Below are positions 17,069 to 26,755 of a stretch of DNA of 64,000 nt, in pieces. Source of the DNA: Bacillota bacterium (lineage in GTDB: Bacteria; Bacillota; Clostridia; Acetivibrionales; DSM-1351). Both the position numbers and the translations under genes were made by a program. The notes under the pieces are model-generated. The model did not search any database. It saw only the letters and a list, made by a program, of their open reading frames with translations, and was not told the DNA's origin. Position 1 is the first letter of the stretch, and every line of letters starts with the position of its first letter. The stretch is from contig JAEZIB010000141.1 in assembly GCA_023416275.1 (NCBI GenBank), positions 1-64,000 on the forward strand. The letters are read 5' to 3'.

Positions 17069-18268
17069 TCAAATGAAAAAGGGTTCTTCATCCTTATCTA
17101 AAAGTATATTATTAAAAAGGTTTGAAGACTCTTCATCCAAACGTATTGTGGAAAGACTAGAAAGTGCTGTATTGTAATCCAGATATGTGTGCGAATCAAG
17201 GTAAATTAACGGTTGTAGAATAATTAGCTTGACCTTTGTAAACGCTGGTTTTTCTTCATCCAGAAGCTTTTGCAATGCTATCTGTTGCTGTAAAGAGGGC
17301 ACACAATCTGCTCGTACAATAACACAAAAGGTATAAGGATCAATTGAATAGAGCTCATTATATAACTCTCTCAATTTCGGATTCTTTTCTATAAATTTTA
17401 TTTGAAAATGCTCCACAATCATGGGTTTGCATCCAGTATATATCTCTACAATGTCTTCAATGGCCTGCTTTGTACCCCTTCTTTTATAAATTTCAGGTGC
17501 TCTTTCAACAAGCTTTCTTAATTGCTTTTCTCCCCAGCTTTCATCAACCTTCACAGACAACCAGGATGCAAGCCATTTTAGATATTCTCCCTCTACACAA
17601 TCTACATCAAATAAACTTGAAGCATTTGCGATTTGTTCCTCCATATCGCTCATAATACTGCTAAATATTGATAAAAAACGTTCTAGAAAATCGCGGCTTT
17701 TTTCGTCACTGCTATACGCGCTAGGCAAATAATCTAAGTACGACATTCTAGGGTAATAAATCCTTGCTTTTTTTATGCAGGGATTATTAATTTTATTACC
17801 TTCAAATTCAATCTTAAACCAAAAATATCTACCCTTAGCCTTGTGCAATAATACATCTGATGGCTTTGTAACTGGCCAAAGCCAAGGCATAAAAAGTTCC
17901 CCCAGCTTTCTTTTAAACTCAGTCCCTGCAAAAGACCATATTTTCTCAAGTTCATTTTTTCTGTTCGGATATGTGTCCTCCATTATTATTAAGTCAATGT
18001 CATAGTTTTTACCATCAATATTAATAACTTTTTCATCCGAGGCGAAATAATATAACTTAATATCACCATCCTTATATGTATCCGTATCAAGCACCATCCT
18101 GTGCCAAAGCATTTCACTTTCAGTACTGTCAATACCTAAAGAATAATAAACACCGCCATAATTGCCATCTTCCAATTTGATTCCAGTATCTGTTGTATAT
18201 ATATTTATACCTAGACCTTTTTGCCACTCATTTTTGTTCAAGGAGAAAAACTTAAACTCTTCATTCAT
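17069..18268 (-). CDS. Phage tail protein I-like baseplate protein
   Basis: A 399-residue protein. The N-terminal third is beta-rich. The region from about residue 175 (YLPSAYSSDEKSRDFLERFL) through DCVEGEYLKWLASWL and RAPEIYKRRGTKQAIEDIVE matches tail protein I (P2 gpI-like) of contractile systems. It forms part of the baseplate wedge next to the J proteins. The spacing of 25 bases from the upstream J-like gene implies one operon. AGGGTGGA lies before the ATG. The C-terminus (LLDKDEEPFFI) is short. Confidence 0.8.
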   Translation of the reverse strand: MNEEFKFFSLNKNEWQKGLGINIYTTDTGIKLEDGNYGGVYYSLGIDSTESEMLWHRMVLDTDTYKDGDIKLYYFASDEKVINIDGKNYDIDLIIMEDTYPNRKNELEKIWSFAGTEFKRKLGELFMPWLWPVTKPSDVLLHKAKGRYFWFKIEFEGNKINNPCIKKARIYYPRMSYLDYLPSAYSSDEKSRDFLERFLSIFSSIMSDMEEQIANASSLFDVDCVEGEYLKWLASWLSVKVDESWGEKQLRKLVERAPEIYKRRGTKQAIEDIVEIYTGCKPMIVEHFQIKFIEKNPKLRELYNELYSIDPYTFCVIVRADCVPSLQQQIALQKLLDEEKPAFTKVKLIILQPLIYLDSHTYLDYNTALSSLSTIRLDEESSNLFNNILLDKDEEPFFI

Positions 18269-18293
18269 TCTTCATCCACCCTTACACAGCAAA

Positions 18294-20525
18294 TTAAATA
18301 TTTGTCTTATTGATTACATGTATTTTATGTTCACCTGAATACACAATCGCATGGGGATATAACCTTACATCTCCACCGCTGTCAATTTCAGCTGCTCGCC
18401 CTTCAAATTGTATTCTAAGATCTCTAACATATTCTACTCCGCTAATTTGCTTTATTCTTCCGTAAATATCTCCTTTATACACCGTTCTCCCAAAGTCCCA
18501 GCCCTCTGATGCATCACCACTCCCAACGGGCGACAGCATATCCTGTAAAGCATCCTTTATTTTCTCGCTATTCAGATTTATATGCTGTTCAACCACCACA
18601 ACAGCACTTACTGTAATTTTGACATACTCAGGTGGAATAACCTCAATGTCTGTTGTAATCAGCCTGAACTTGTCAAGGTGTCTTCTCATATTCTCAAGAA
18701 ACTGCTTACTTGGCAATGGCTTTTCAGCCGTACTGTATGGAACTGCTACAATACAAACCTTTGCCTGAACATGGCTGGCTGGATATCCCTTGAGTCCAGG
18801 TTCAAAAAGAGGGATTGCTTTTACCTTAGCTACCCTTAATCCCGGGGTCATTTTTGCCAGTTCTTCATAATCCTCGCAAGTTACAGCCTTATATACCTTA
18901 TTGAGCTCTTTTCTTGCCCGCTGCTTTGCCTCGTGAATAGATTCTTTATCTTTTCCGCCTTCAGCAGGAGTACTTTTTAGGACATTAATATCTCTTAAAC
19001 TTTCGATTTTCTCAGATAATGTATTAATCTCATTTGTCTTGATGTTTCCCTTTTCTGTTCCGCCAGTTTGACATGAAATAATGGAGATATTATGCATTCC
19101 TAAGTTTTGAGGAATAGCGCCCCTTTCATTATTTCCAAATAATATTTCTCCTGCATCATCATTCAAAACGTAATGTCTGTCAGTAGGGCCTGAGCTGTCA
19201 AAGCTGTCAACCCTTATCCAATCTTCCCAGCATAAGCTGTTCATACCCTTTAGCTTTTGCCCTACTTGTATGTTAAAGCTCTCAGGAATAATGTCCCGAT
19301 AGCTTGTTTCGACCTTTTGATTTGGCAGCCCATTGCTTCCTTCAATCAGTGTAGTTTCCTTAAATGCATCGGAGAAGGTAATAAGGCGTATATTATTAAT
19401 TCCCTCCGCTGGTATTTTCCCATTATTACCGTCACCAAACAAAATCACGCAGTTATTTTCTATAAAATCCAGCTGAAGCTCAAAATGCTTGTCAGCTGGT
19501 TCTGACTTTGAAAGGCTGTCAACCCTTTCCCAGTTAAACCAAACCTCATTGCCTTCAATATTTTCCTTTATCTGTACATAGCATCTACCAGTTAAAGCAA
19601 GATAGCTAGAATGAATATATTGTTGATTTGGATTTCCTGTTGCTGAGAAATGAAAGAAATCACATAAGGTATTTCTGTGTATTGCTTCTACTGTATTAAA
19701 TCCCAGGTCACAAAGCTTTGGTGCCATTTCATAACCGTCCTCTTCAACGCTGCAGCAAAGCCAGTATCGTTCAACTCCGGGTGAATACTCAAGCTGTATT
19801 GGCATCATGGGCCTGTCAATGCTAAAAAATAGTTGACCCTTAAAATGTAGATTATATGTACTGTCCTTAATAATACTGGCATTTCTCCATTCATTCCCAT
19901 CATAATATTTCCATAAAAGCCTTGCAGATGGAATAAATTCACACTCATTAGGAATTAATGCTGGTACAGGATAATCCTCGAAAACATTTAAACAAATATT
20001 AACAATTTTCTCTACTGGCAAAGCTTCATTCAATCCTATATAAAGCTTACTACCACTTTTAGCCTCATTGCCGAAAGGATAAAAGGCAGTTCCCCATACA
20101 TTGTTTTGCTCAGTGTAATCCGATACCTGCTTTTCACAAACGGATATTACCTTTTCAATTCTTGCTGATAGCAGAAAATATCCCTGTATCGTCTCAAAAA
20201 CCTCATCTCTTGCACCTAGCGGCGTACCTAATGGTAAAAATGTATTCCTAAAAACGTTTTCAAATGTTACATTTGCCTTTGCCAATGCAACACTTTTAGG
20301 CTTTATCCCTAATAGCTTCAGAAATTTCAGCTCATTTTTCAAGGTTACCCTGTCAAGGTAATACTGCTGCATTTCGATAAGCCATGCTAAAAGCTCAATA
20401 AGAGTAATCCCAGGGTCATGGTGATTTTCATCTGTCCATTCAGGGATTAGTCCCGGAATCATTTTTCTTGCACTATCAACGATATCTTTAAATGTACGAT
20501 CATCGAGATTCATTTGCGAAAGCAT
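18294..20525 (-). CDS. Baseplate J-like protein 2
   Basis: The conserved start MLSQMNLDDRTFKDIV and WTDENHHDPGITLIELLAWL at residues 30-50 identify a putative baseplate assembly protein of the gpJ/Afp11-12 type. Two similar middle segments read HFELQLDFIENNCVILFGDG and HYVLNDDAGEILFGNNERG, indicating an internal duplication. The typical TPAEGGKDKES and EDYEELA segment follows before the C-terminal beta domain. The ATG at 20525 fits homologues; a TTG at 20543 gives six more residues. It is paralogous to the larger J protein upstream. Product about 743 residues. Confidence 0.8.
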   Translation of the reverse strand: MLSQMNLDDRTFKDIVDSARKMIPGLIPEWTDENHHDPGITLIELLAWLIEMQQYYLDRVTLKNELKFLKLLGIKPKSVALAKANVTFENVFRNTFLPLGTPLGARDEVFETIQGYFLLSARIEKVISVCEKQVSDYTEQNNVWGTAFYPFGNEAKSGSKLYIGLNEALPVEKIVNICLNVFEDYPVPALIPNECEFIPSARLLWKYYDGNEWRNASIIKDSTYNLHFKGQLFFSIDRPMMPIQLEYSPGVERYWLCCSVEEDGYEMAPKLCDLGFNTVEAIHRNTLCDFFHFSATGNPNQQYIHSSYLALTGRCYVQIKENIEGNEVWFNWERVDSLSKSEPADKHFELQLDFIENNCVILFGDGNNGKIPAEGINNIRLITFSDAFKETTLIEGSNGLPNQKVETSYRDIIPESFNIQVGQKLKGMNSLCWEDWIRVDSFDSSGPTDRHYVLNDDAGEILFGNNERGAIPQNLGMHNISIISCQTGGTEKGNIKTNEINTLSEKIESLRDINVLKSTPAEGGKDKESIHEAKQRARKELNKVYKAVTCEDYEELAKMTPGLRVAKVKAIPLFEPGLKGYPASHVQAKVCIVAVPYSTAEKPLPSKQFLENMRRHLDKFRLITTDIEVIPPEYVKITVSAVVVVEQHINLNSEKIKDALQDMLSPVGSGDASEGWDFGRTVYKGDIYGRIKQISGVEYVRDLRIQFEGRAAEIDSGGDVRLYPHAIVYSGEHKIHVINKTNI

Positions 20526-20579
20526 TATGGTGTATCCATCCAATCCTGTAAATTATATGATACTATTTTAAAATACGAA

Positions 20580-20668
20580 ATAGTATTGAACAACATTTGC
20601 GGACTACATCTGTCGCCGCTGATACTTCTATTTAAAAATGTGATACCACATTTTTAAATGCAAATTAG
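20580..20668 (+). repeat. Dispersed repeat, element B, copy 2
   Basis: This copy fills the gap between the two J genes. It ends in a 13-bp-arm hairpin (ATTTAAAAATGTG, loop ATAC, complementary arm), closely matching 14629-14717. On the minus strand it could modulate expression between the two baseplate genes. Confidence 0.8.
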
Positions 20669-20676
20669 TAAATACA

Positions 20677-23670
20677 TTACCTACTGACAGATTTCACTTC
20701 AATATTGTGTTCTCCACTTGCTACAATACCGTAGGTATAGTGTTCTATTTCTTCCAATCCAATATTTTTTCGTTTGCCGTCCTTAATCAGACTGACAGAC
20801 AAAACGGCTTTTTCTACGTAACTAACCCCTTTAATTGATTTCAGGAGTGGATAAACTACCGATTCATGAGGGTATTGTCCAATTTCCCATCCTTTTTTGT
20901 CGAGATTTCCTTCTAACGGATTCAAAAACTCCTTAAGCTTACTCTCAGCCTCAAGCTCAATTGGTACAACCAGCTCCATACTATTTGTAATAACCACAGC
21001 AAATATTGAGTATTCTAGCTTTACAGCTTCTATTACATGAATTTTCCGTGGAAACACCATTGTTGCTGCACAGCGCTTTTCAATATAGCTTTCTACCTGT
21101 TCCTTGGCTATAACAAATGCTTCTGCACCTAAATCACCCATATAAGCCACAAGTGTTATATGCCCTGTTTCCATCTCCCCATTAGCATTAAAGCACGGCA
21201 GACATCTTACTTTTTTTATGTTTCTTGCTGCCTCCATTGCAAGACCTTCAAAATCTCTGGAAGTCACCGCTCTGTTTCTGTGCTTTATCATCTGTGGCCA
21301 CCTTACCATAGCTTCTTCGTTTGTCTCTGCTTCATGTCCACCGAAGGAAGGTTTAGGATTAAAAACTTTTTCTACAAAAGCAATTCTATGATAAGAAACT
21401 GAAATGCTGTTTGCATCCACATTTCCCTTTTTACCGCCTCCGACACAATATTTAACCTTTACACCATGAAGCCCACTTTGAACAGGCTTTTTACCATTTT
21501 TGCCATCTCCAAATTGTATTTTACCGCTTACTCTATCAATTACATAATGCCGATCCTTTGGAGATGAATCCATCAGATTGTCAGTTGAATTCCATTTAAC
21601 CCAAAACTCATTTACTTCTCCTGTGTAATCCTTTTCTACCTCGATATTCTCGGGCATTTTCTTTATAAGATCTTTCATCTCCTCTGAATTTAGATCATTT
21701 ATCTCATTTACCCATATCTCTTCTTGAATAACAGGACACCTTTTCAATTTGTATTCTCTGCCAAAAGTATCATTGCATTCAAGCAGTTCTCCTGCCACAG
21801 TCTCCTTTTGTGTTACTTCCATTGTATTTATCAAAATACTTTCAACCTTGGGAAATCCCTCTTCTCTATCAGATTCTCGCAAAATTCTTATCCAGTATAG
21901 CTTTTTACCAAATATTGTTCTTTCAGCAAAATCATCAGGGCCTGTAAACATAACTATACCTGTTCGTGCAAGATTATTAGTATTATCAAGGGTGTCCAGC
22001 CTTAGCCATCCATCTTTCCCTAAATATTGCCAGCTCAATGTTGGAAGCTCCTCAAAGTCTTTGCTTTTGATAGAAAAAAGCATACTGATAGGACCTTTTA
22101 GCGGCGGAGCATTAAAGCCTAAATAAAATGCATTCGCAGGTGTATCAAAAGCTTCAAAAGGTTTAAAAAGATACTTCCCATTTAAGATATTAAAGCTTTT
22201 GTCCACATATTCAAAATTATTATAGGTAACACAGGAATTAACACGAACTGCTTTTAAGAACTGAAACCTCAGCCTCATATCCTCAATCCAGGGCGAATTG
22301 TAAATGGAAAAGGGTGCATACTGGTTTCTTATATTAACCACACGCGCTCTTACCCAATAATTTGTATGATTATTTACAATAGTTTCACATATATCCTCTG
22401 GGCAATTAAAGCTCATGGATATAATTTTTTCTTCCTGCCCTTCCGATTGAAATAACTCATCCTGACTCTCATCCAATAAAAGCTTTACCCAACCTTTTCC
22501 ATTCCAGTATTCCCAGTATACGCTTGTAATACTTATTCTTTGGGGTTCAGGCTGAATAAAATCAGACTGCTTCATTATTAATTTCCAGTTAATTTCTTTT
22601 AATGCCTCTTCATTAACCCTGTTTTCTCTAAAGCCTAGCTTAAAGCTTAATGTAATCTGAGAACCTCTTTTCGATAGAATTTCCTTACTGGATATGTATA
22701 ACATATCATATGTAGAGAAAATTTCCTTAAACGGATAAAATCCTTTTTTATTAAGCTCAATATCATTGCCTATTACCATGTCTGGTTCGAAGCCTGACTT
22801 ATCCTCCATCAAGAAAGACAAGGCATCGATAGCATCAATCTCAATATCTGCCACCTCACTGATATTTTTTATCTCACATTTTATCCACTTACTTTTAATC
22901 CCCTGAATTTCATCCTCTACTATCGGGATGCTGCTAGCTTTTTGCAATGTTAGCTTTTTTCCTATTGCCTTTACATTATCAAATGGCCTCCATCCATCTT
23001 CGCTTTTGTACATCCATTTGGTATTTGAGCTGTCGGCTAGCCTCCTTGTAATATCTTCCTCCAGATATCTACTATTACTATTTTTTAGTAAAAGCTCAAT
23101 AGTTGCCCCCCTTGATAAATTAAACATATTGTCATGGGCTAAATAGAGGATATGCTGTTGTAAATTCAATTTACTATCAGAGCAAAACAGCTTTTCTGAT
23201 ATACCCCCATCATGTATGAAAAGCTCCTGTTTAACTCTTGTAATGGTATCAGAAACAGCATTTACATTGTACCCGTCAACAATATTTACAGGAGTAGCAA
23301 GGAATACCTTTTCTGTCTCAAAAATAATCTTTTCATTTTCTGCTGAGTTGGCAGAAAACTTTGTTCCAGCAGGAATAATTACTGACTCTGCTACTCCAGG
23401 AAGCAGCTTTACAGTAATATGGCTCCTTGCAGCAGTAGCTGGCATCGTACTTAGCCCAAGCATATTTAAAAATGCAATATAATTTTTATAGGGAACTTTT
23501 TTAAATCTGTCTATGTTTCCTTTAAACATTTCTGCAAATATTAAAAAAAGTGCGCTCCCAGCGTCAGGGTTCTGTTTTGAAAATCTCCACTCGGGAGTAT
23601 AATAGTGAAAATTCTCCATCATTTCTTTAATTAATTCCGTATAATCTTTTCCACCCATAGCAGGATACAA
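20677..23670 (-). CDS. Baseplate J-like protein 1 (large)
   Basis: An approximately 1000-residue protein with YTPEWRFSKQNPDAGSALF near the start, then LPAGTKFSA-like and repeated beta domains. DRHYVIDRVSGKIQFGDGKN at mid-protein matches the same motif of the neighbouring J protein, and a SFGGHEAETNEEAMVRWP segment and C-terminal GVSYVEKAVLSV follow. It is a baseplate wedge component of the Afp11/12 type. A TTG at 23670 has GGAGG 8 bases upstream and is preferred. The in-frame ATG at 23685 contains that GGAGG and itself has only a weak site. The 3' end is followed by element B. Confidence 0.8.
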   Translation of the reverse strand: MYPAMGGKDYTELIKEMMENFHYYTPEWRFSKQNPDAGSALFLIFAEMFKGNIDRFKKVPYKNYIAFLNMLGLSTMPATAARSHITVKLLPGVAESVIIPAGTKFSANSAENEKIIFETEKVFLATPVNIVDGYNVNAVSDTITRVKQELFIHDGGISEKLFCSDSKLNLQQHILYLAHDNMFNLSRGATIELLLKNSNSRYLEEDITRRLADSSNTKWMYKSEDGWRPFDNVKAIGKKLTLQKASSIPIVEDEIQGIKSKWIKCEIKNISEVADIEIDAIDALSFLMEDKSGFEPDMVIGNDIELNKKGFYPFKEIFSTYDMLYISSKEILSKRGSQITLSFKLGFRENRVNEEALKEINWKLIMKQSDFIQPEPQRISITSVYWEYWNGKGWVKLLLDESQDELFQSEGQEEKIISMSFNCPEDICETIVNNHTNYWVRARVVNIRNQYAPFSIYNSPWIEDMRLRFQFLKAVRVNSCVTYNNFEYVDKSFNILNGKYLFKPFEAFDTPANAFYLGFNAPPLKGPISMLFSIKSKDFEELPTLSWQYLGKDGWLRLDTLDNTNNLARTGIVMFTGPDDFAERTIFGKKLYWIRILRESDREEGFPKVESILINTMEVTQKETVAGELLECNDTFGREYKLKRCPVIQEEIWVNEINDLNSEEMKDLIKKMPENIEVEKDYTGEVNEFWVKWNSTDNLMDSSPKDRHYVIDRVSGKIQFGDGKNGKKPVQSGLHGVKVKYCVGGGKKGNVDANSISVSYHRIAFVEKVFNPKPSFGGHEAETNEEAMVRWPQMIKHRNRAVTSRDFEGLAMEAARNIKKVRCLPCFNANGEMETGHITLVAYMGDLGAEAFVIAKEQVESYIEKRCAATMVFPRKIHVIEAVKLEYSIFAVVITNSMELVVPIELEAESKLKEFLNPLEGNLDKKGWEIGQYPHESVVYPLLKSIKGVSYVEKAVLSVSLIKDGKRKNIGLEEIEHYTYGIVASGEHNIEVKSVSR

Positions 23671-23709
23671 AACACTTTCCTCCATTCATGCTCATCTGCA
23701 CCTAATATA

Positions 23710-24108
23710 CTATTTTGAACCTTCTTCCATATAAAAAGGATACACCAAATTATATCTATTGTTTGTTGAACGCACTGTATAATGTATATCAATAGTAATC
23801 TTCCCAGATACCTCTGCATCTTTTGCTGCTTTTATTTCTACATCTCCTACCCTTGGTTCCCAAACCATAATAGCCTCTCTTATATCCTCTTCGATTTTTC
23901 TCATTGTAACTTCATCCGTCAAATCGAATACAAAGCGCCTCAAACCACATCCGAAGTCACCCTTCATAACACGTTCACCTTTGGAAGTTTTCAATAGGAT
24001 TATGATTGCTTCCGATATGTCCTGTTCGTTTTCAGACATCAATATTCTTCCTGTCTTCGGGTTGACCTGAACAGGAAATTTCCAGCCTCTTCCCAAATAA
24101 CTATCCAT
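23710..24108 (-). CDS. GPW/gp25 family baseplate wedge protein
   Basis: The 132-residue protein begins MDSYLGRGWKFPVQVNPKTG and continues with EQDISEAIIILLKTSKGERV and then FGCGLRRFVFD. This is the classic gp25 pattern (LxTxxGERxxxPxFGxGLRxxxFE). In contractile systems gp25 nucleates the wedge and seeds sheath polymerisation. The ATG at 24108 has ATAGGTG five bases upstream; a GTG at 24114 would add two residues. It lies between the spike gene and the first J gene in the same operon, with no obvious defects. Confidence 0.85.
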   Translation of the reverse strand: MDSYLGRGWKFPVQVNPKTGRILMSENEQDISEAIIILLKTSKGERVMKGDFGCGLRRFVFDLTDEVTMRKIEEDIREAIMVWEPRVGDVEIKAAKDAEVSGKITIDIHYTVRSTNNRYNLVYPFYMEEGSK

Positions 24109-24187
24109 AAACACACCTATACCCTATGTTTGTTACTCATATTTCCCATAATGACAGTTTTCTGTGTGCAAGAATGGGATAGTTGAG

Positions 24188-26119
24188 TTAGTTAATTTTA
24201 ACAATTGCTCCGTTTATCATCAATACACCACCGCTTTTTAGGTTCAAGCCCTGTCCAGCCTCTATATTTACTATTGCACCTTTGATACTAACCTGCGCAG
24301 AGCTTTCTAAATTTACCATAAGCGGTCCACTTATCTTTACACTTTGCTGTACCGAATCAAGACTTACCTGGCAAGCATTTGACTTAAGCTCTGCTTTTAG
24401 GTTTCCCTTAACAGTTACCGCATTTGTAACACCATCTATCTCAACAGCATTTAAGCCTGTTACATCCTTAATTGTTATTTTAGGAGGAGAATCCTGTAAT
24501 TCTATTGTATGCCCCGTTAAAGTCTCTAACGATACATTGGGCTGTGCCGGTGTATCATTAATCGTTATTGCATTCCCAAGCCTGCTTTTTATTACGTGCT
24601 TGAGATTTAGCGGATCTATAACAGGCGGTCTTTTTTTCATGCTCCAGAGAGATCCTATTACATAAGGAGCTTCCAAAGCTCCTTCTCCAAAGGCAACAAG
24701 TACCTCATCACCTATGTCTGGAATAAAGTATGCTCCCTTTCCTGACCCGGCATAAGGTACAGCAACTCTAGCCCACCCACTGTCATCCATAAATATATCC
24801 GCTCCCTCTCTCATGGAGTATGCGACTCTTACCCTTCCCAGTCCCATTGGATCTATATTTGATATTACAGTACCAACGGATACGCCGCTCTTGTTAATAG
24901 AGCCCTCACCACCTATTCCGCCTTCGCTGGTTTTACTTTTATTCATTATGCCCTCAGCAATAGTGCCAAACAAACCCTCATTTCCTTTTCCTACTTCAAA
25001 TTGTGTGGAATAGCCTGCTTCACTTATAGTATGTGTTACAGATGTTATATAGTAAGTATTGCTAAGCTGACTTCCAAGACCATCAATTTTAATAAATCTA
25101 CCAGGTGATAACTCAGGCAGACCAATACATTCACCGCTTCCCGAAAGGGATTTCATCAGTCTCTCTCCCATTTTTAATAAAGCTACACTTTCAGCTTCAA
25201 AAAATGAGGTTATGCCTCTATTGTATTCATAGTCCACAACATTCCCCATAAAGAGATTTTTCATAATATTCATTATCTTTTGACTGTCAATGCCAGGAAC
25301 AGTTACATAGCCTGCCAATCCTATAACTGCCTGCTCCAACATTTCATTATAACCTCTTGTTACAACAGCACATGCCTGCTCGTTAAGATCAAACTGAGGA
25401 GAAAAGCTTTTTAGGCTTTTTCCCCATTTTAGTGTTGTAACAGGAGTAAGATTACCAACATATGGAATTCTAAAATAAAGAGTATCCCCACTTACAAAAA
25501 ACTCATATCCTATTTTGTTAGCTAGTCTTTGTAAAAAGCTATAATTACTCTCATTTTCCTGCTGAATGGTATCATGTATATCTATACTAAAATCCACAAC
25601 AAAATCAAGCCCATATAATCCTGCCAAAATAATAGCTATTGCAGAATAAGGCAAGAAATGCCAAGAAAATGACAGCTTATGCTTCATCATAAGATATGAT
25701 TTATCATGGCACTCTACCGCCAGTATAGGACTTCCCTCCGATGGGAAATCAAATTTAACTGAAGTAATAAGTCCTTTAAAAACACTTTGGAGTCTGTCAC
25801 CATAACCCAACTTTACTTCAATAAAATTACCGATAGAAAGGTGCTTTTCAAGCCAATCCTTATTAAAGTCACTTGAAGCCATATCATATGCATTGCATAC
25901 AGAAAAGGAGCACATATCTGACTTGTCTATGCTTCTCTCAACCTTTAACTGTGTTATTGCCATTCCTTCCATCTTTACAAGCTCGGTCTTGCTGAATAAG
26001 CCACAAATCACTTCATAGGACGGAGCGTAAAAATTATAGTATTTGGATTCCAGTTCATCAAATGAAAAGCTTCCGCTTCCTATGGAATTCAAAATTCCTA
26101 ATCCAGCCAAATCAATCAC
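24188..26119 (-). CDS. VgrG-like spike protein (gpD plus gp5 OB-fold)
   Basis: A 643-residue protein. The N-terminal part (about 1-385) resembles the late control D/gp27 hub ring, with FIEVKLGYGDRLQSVFKG and NYSFLQRLANKIGYEFFV. An OB-fold domain follows (about 420-510: GTVISNIDPMGLGRVRV, then PDIGDEVLVAFGEG). The C-terminus is a beta-prism-like repeat run (KGNLKAELKS, SGPLMVNLESS). It forms the puncturing trimer and should be tipped by the PAAR-like protein. It overlaps the LysM gene by four bases (ATGA-type), implying translational coupling. Confidence 0.85.
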   Translation of the reverse strand: MIDLAGLGILNSIGSGSFSFDELESKYYNFYAPSYEVICGLFSKTELVKMEGMAITQLKVERSIDKSDMCSFSVCNAYDMASSDFNKDWLEKHLSIGNFIEVKLGYGDRLQSVFKGLITSVKFDFPSEGSPILAVECHDKSYLMMKHKLSFSWHFLPYSAIAIILAGLYGLDFVVDFSIDIHDTIQQENESNYSFLQRLANKIGYEFFVSGDTLYFRIPYVGNLTPVTTLKWGKSLKSFSPQFDLNEQACAVVTRGYNEMLEQAVIGLAGYVTVPGIDSQKIMNIMKNLFMGNVVDYEYNRGITSFFEAESVALLKMGERLMKSLSGSGECIGLPELSPGRFIKIDGLGSQLSNTYYITSVTHTISEAGYSTQFEVGKGNEGLFGTIAEGIMNKSKTSEGGIGGEGSINKSGVSVGTVISNIDPMGLGRVRVAYSMREGADIFMDDSGWARVAVPYAGSGKGAYFIPDIGDEVLVAFGEGALEAPYVIGSLWSMKKRPPVIDPLNLKHVIKSRLGNAITINDTPAQPNVSLETLTGHTIELQDSPPKITIKDVTGLNAVEIDGVTNAVTVKGNLKAELKSNACQVSLDSVQQSVKISGPLMVNLESSAQVSIKGAIVNIEAGQGLNLKSGGVLMINGAIVKIN

Positions 26120-26754
26120 CTCAAACGCGGAATAATAATGTTTTTCCCTCCAGATAAAATTCTGGGATTATCTATATTATTGGCTCTTGCTATTTCTCTC
26201 CATTGCTCTGGATCCTGGTACTCTCTGCTAGCCAACATCCACAAGTGCTCACCCTGATTTAGCACCCTTTGCTTTGTCCTGTCCGAAGAGTTCCTGGGTA
26301 TTTCCTGAAACTGTTCCCTTATACTTTTACTTGATTTCAGTGATATATTCAAAACAGCTCTAACAGGCACGCCAGACTCAGTAAACATTGTAAACTTCTG
26401 TGTTACCTTTTCCATGAACCCTTTAAAGGTTCCTCCCATACTACCTCCCCATGTAAACTTGACAATTGGAGGAGCATGAAGCTCAGAATCAACCTTTGCA
26501 AGCATTGTAACCCTGGTTGTGTGTATTCTAACATCCTCACTATCTTCATACGTATCAAAGAAAAGCTCCATCGAAAGAGTTTCAGAATTACCGCTTACAA
26601 ACTGATTAATGGGCTCTGAAAGTCCTACAATTGTCGTTGAGGCAAATTGATTGCCCACCTCAATTGTGTACTCATTGGGATAATAAAGTACATTAATAAC
26701 CTCTCCACTTCTACTTCCGTTTACAATCTCAATAATAGCTTTACCCATTGACAT
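26116..26754 (-). CDS. LysM-containing tube-hub adaptor (Afp7-like)
   Basis: The 212-residue protein has an N-terminal beta domain (YYPNEYTIEVGNQFAST, then MELFFDTYEDSEDVR) and a C-terminal LysM-type module, QGEHLWMLASREYQDPEQW and then NIDNPRILSGGKNIIIP. This is the standard adaptor between inner tube and spike in injection systems. The LysM here probably serves assembly rather than peptidoglycan binding. GAGG lies 8 bases before the ATG. A 1-base gap to the upstream gene and a 4-base overlap with the spike gene place it in a tight operon. Confidence 0.85.
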   Translation of the reverse strand: MSMGKAIIEIVNGSRSGEVINVLYYPNEYTIEVGNQFASTTIVGLSEPINQFVSGNSETLSMELFFDTYEDSEDVRIHTTRVTMLAKVDSELHAPPIVKFTWGGSMGGTFKGFMEKVTQKFTMFTESGVPVRAVLNISLKSSKSIREQFQEIPRNSSDRTKQRVLNQGEHLWMLASREYQDPEQWREIARANNIDNPRILSGGKNIIIPRLR

Positions 26755-26755
26755 A

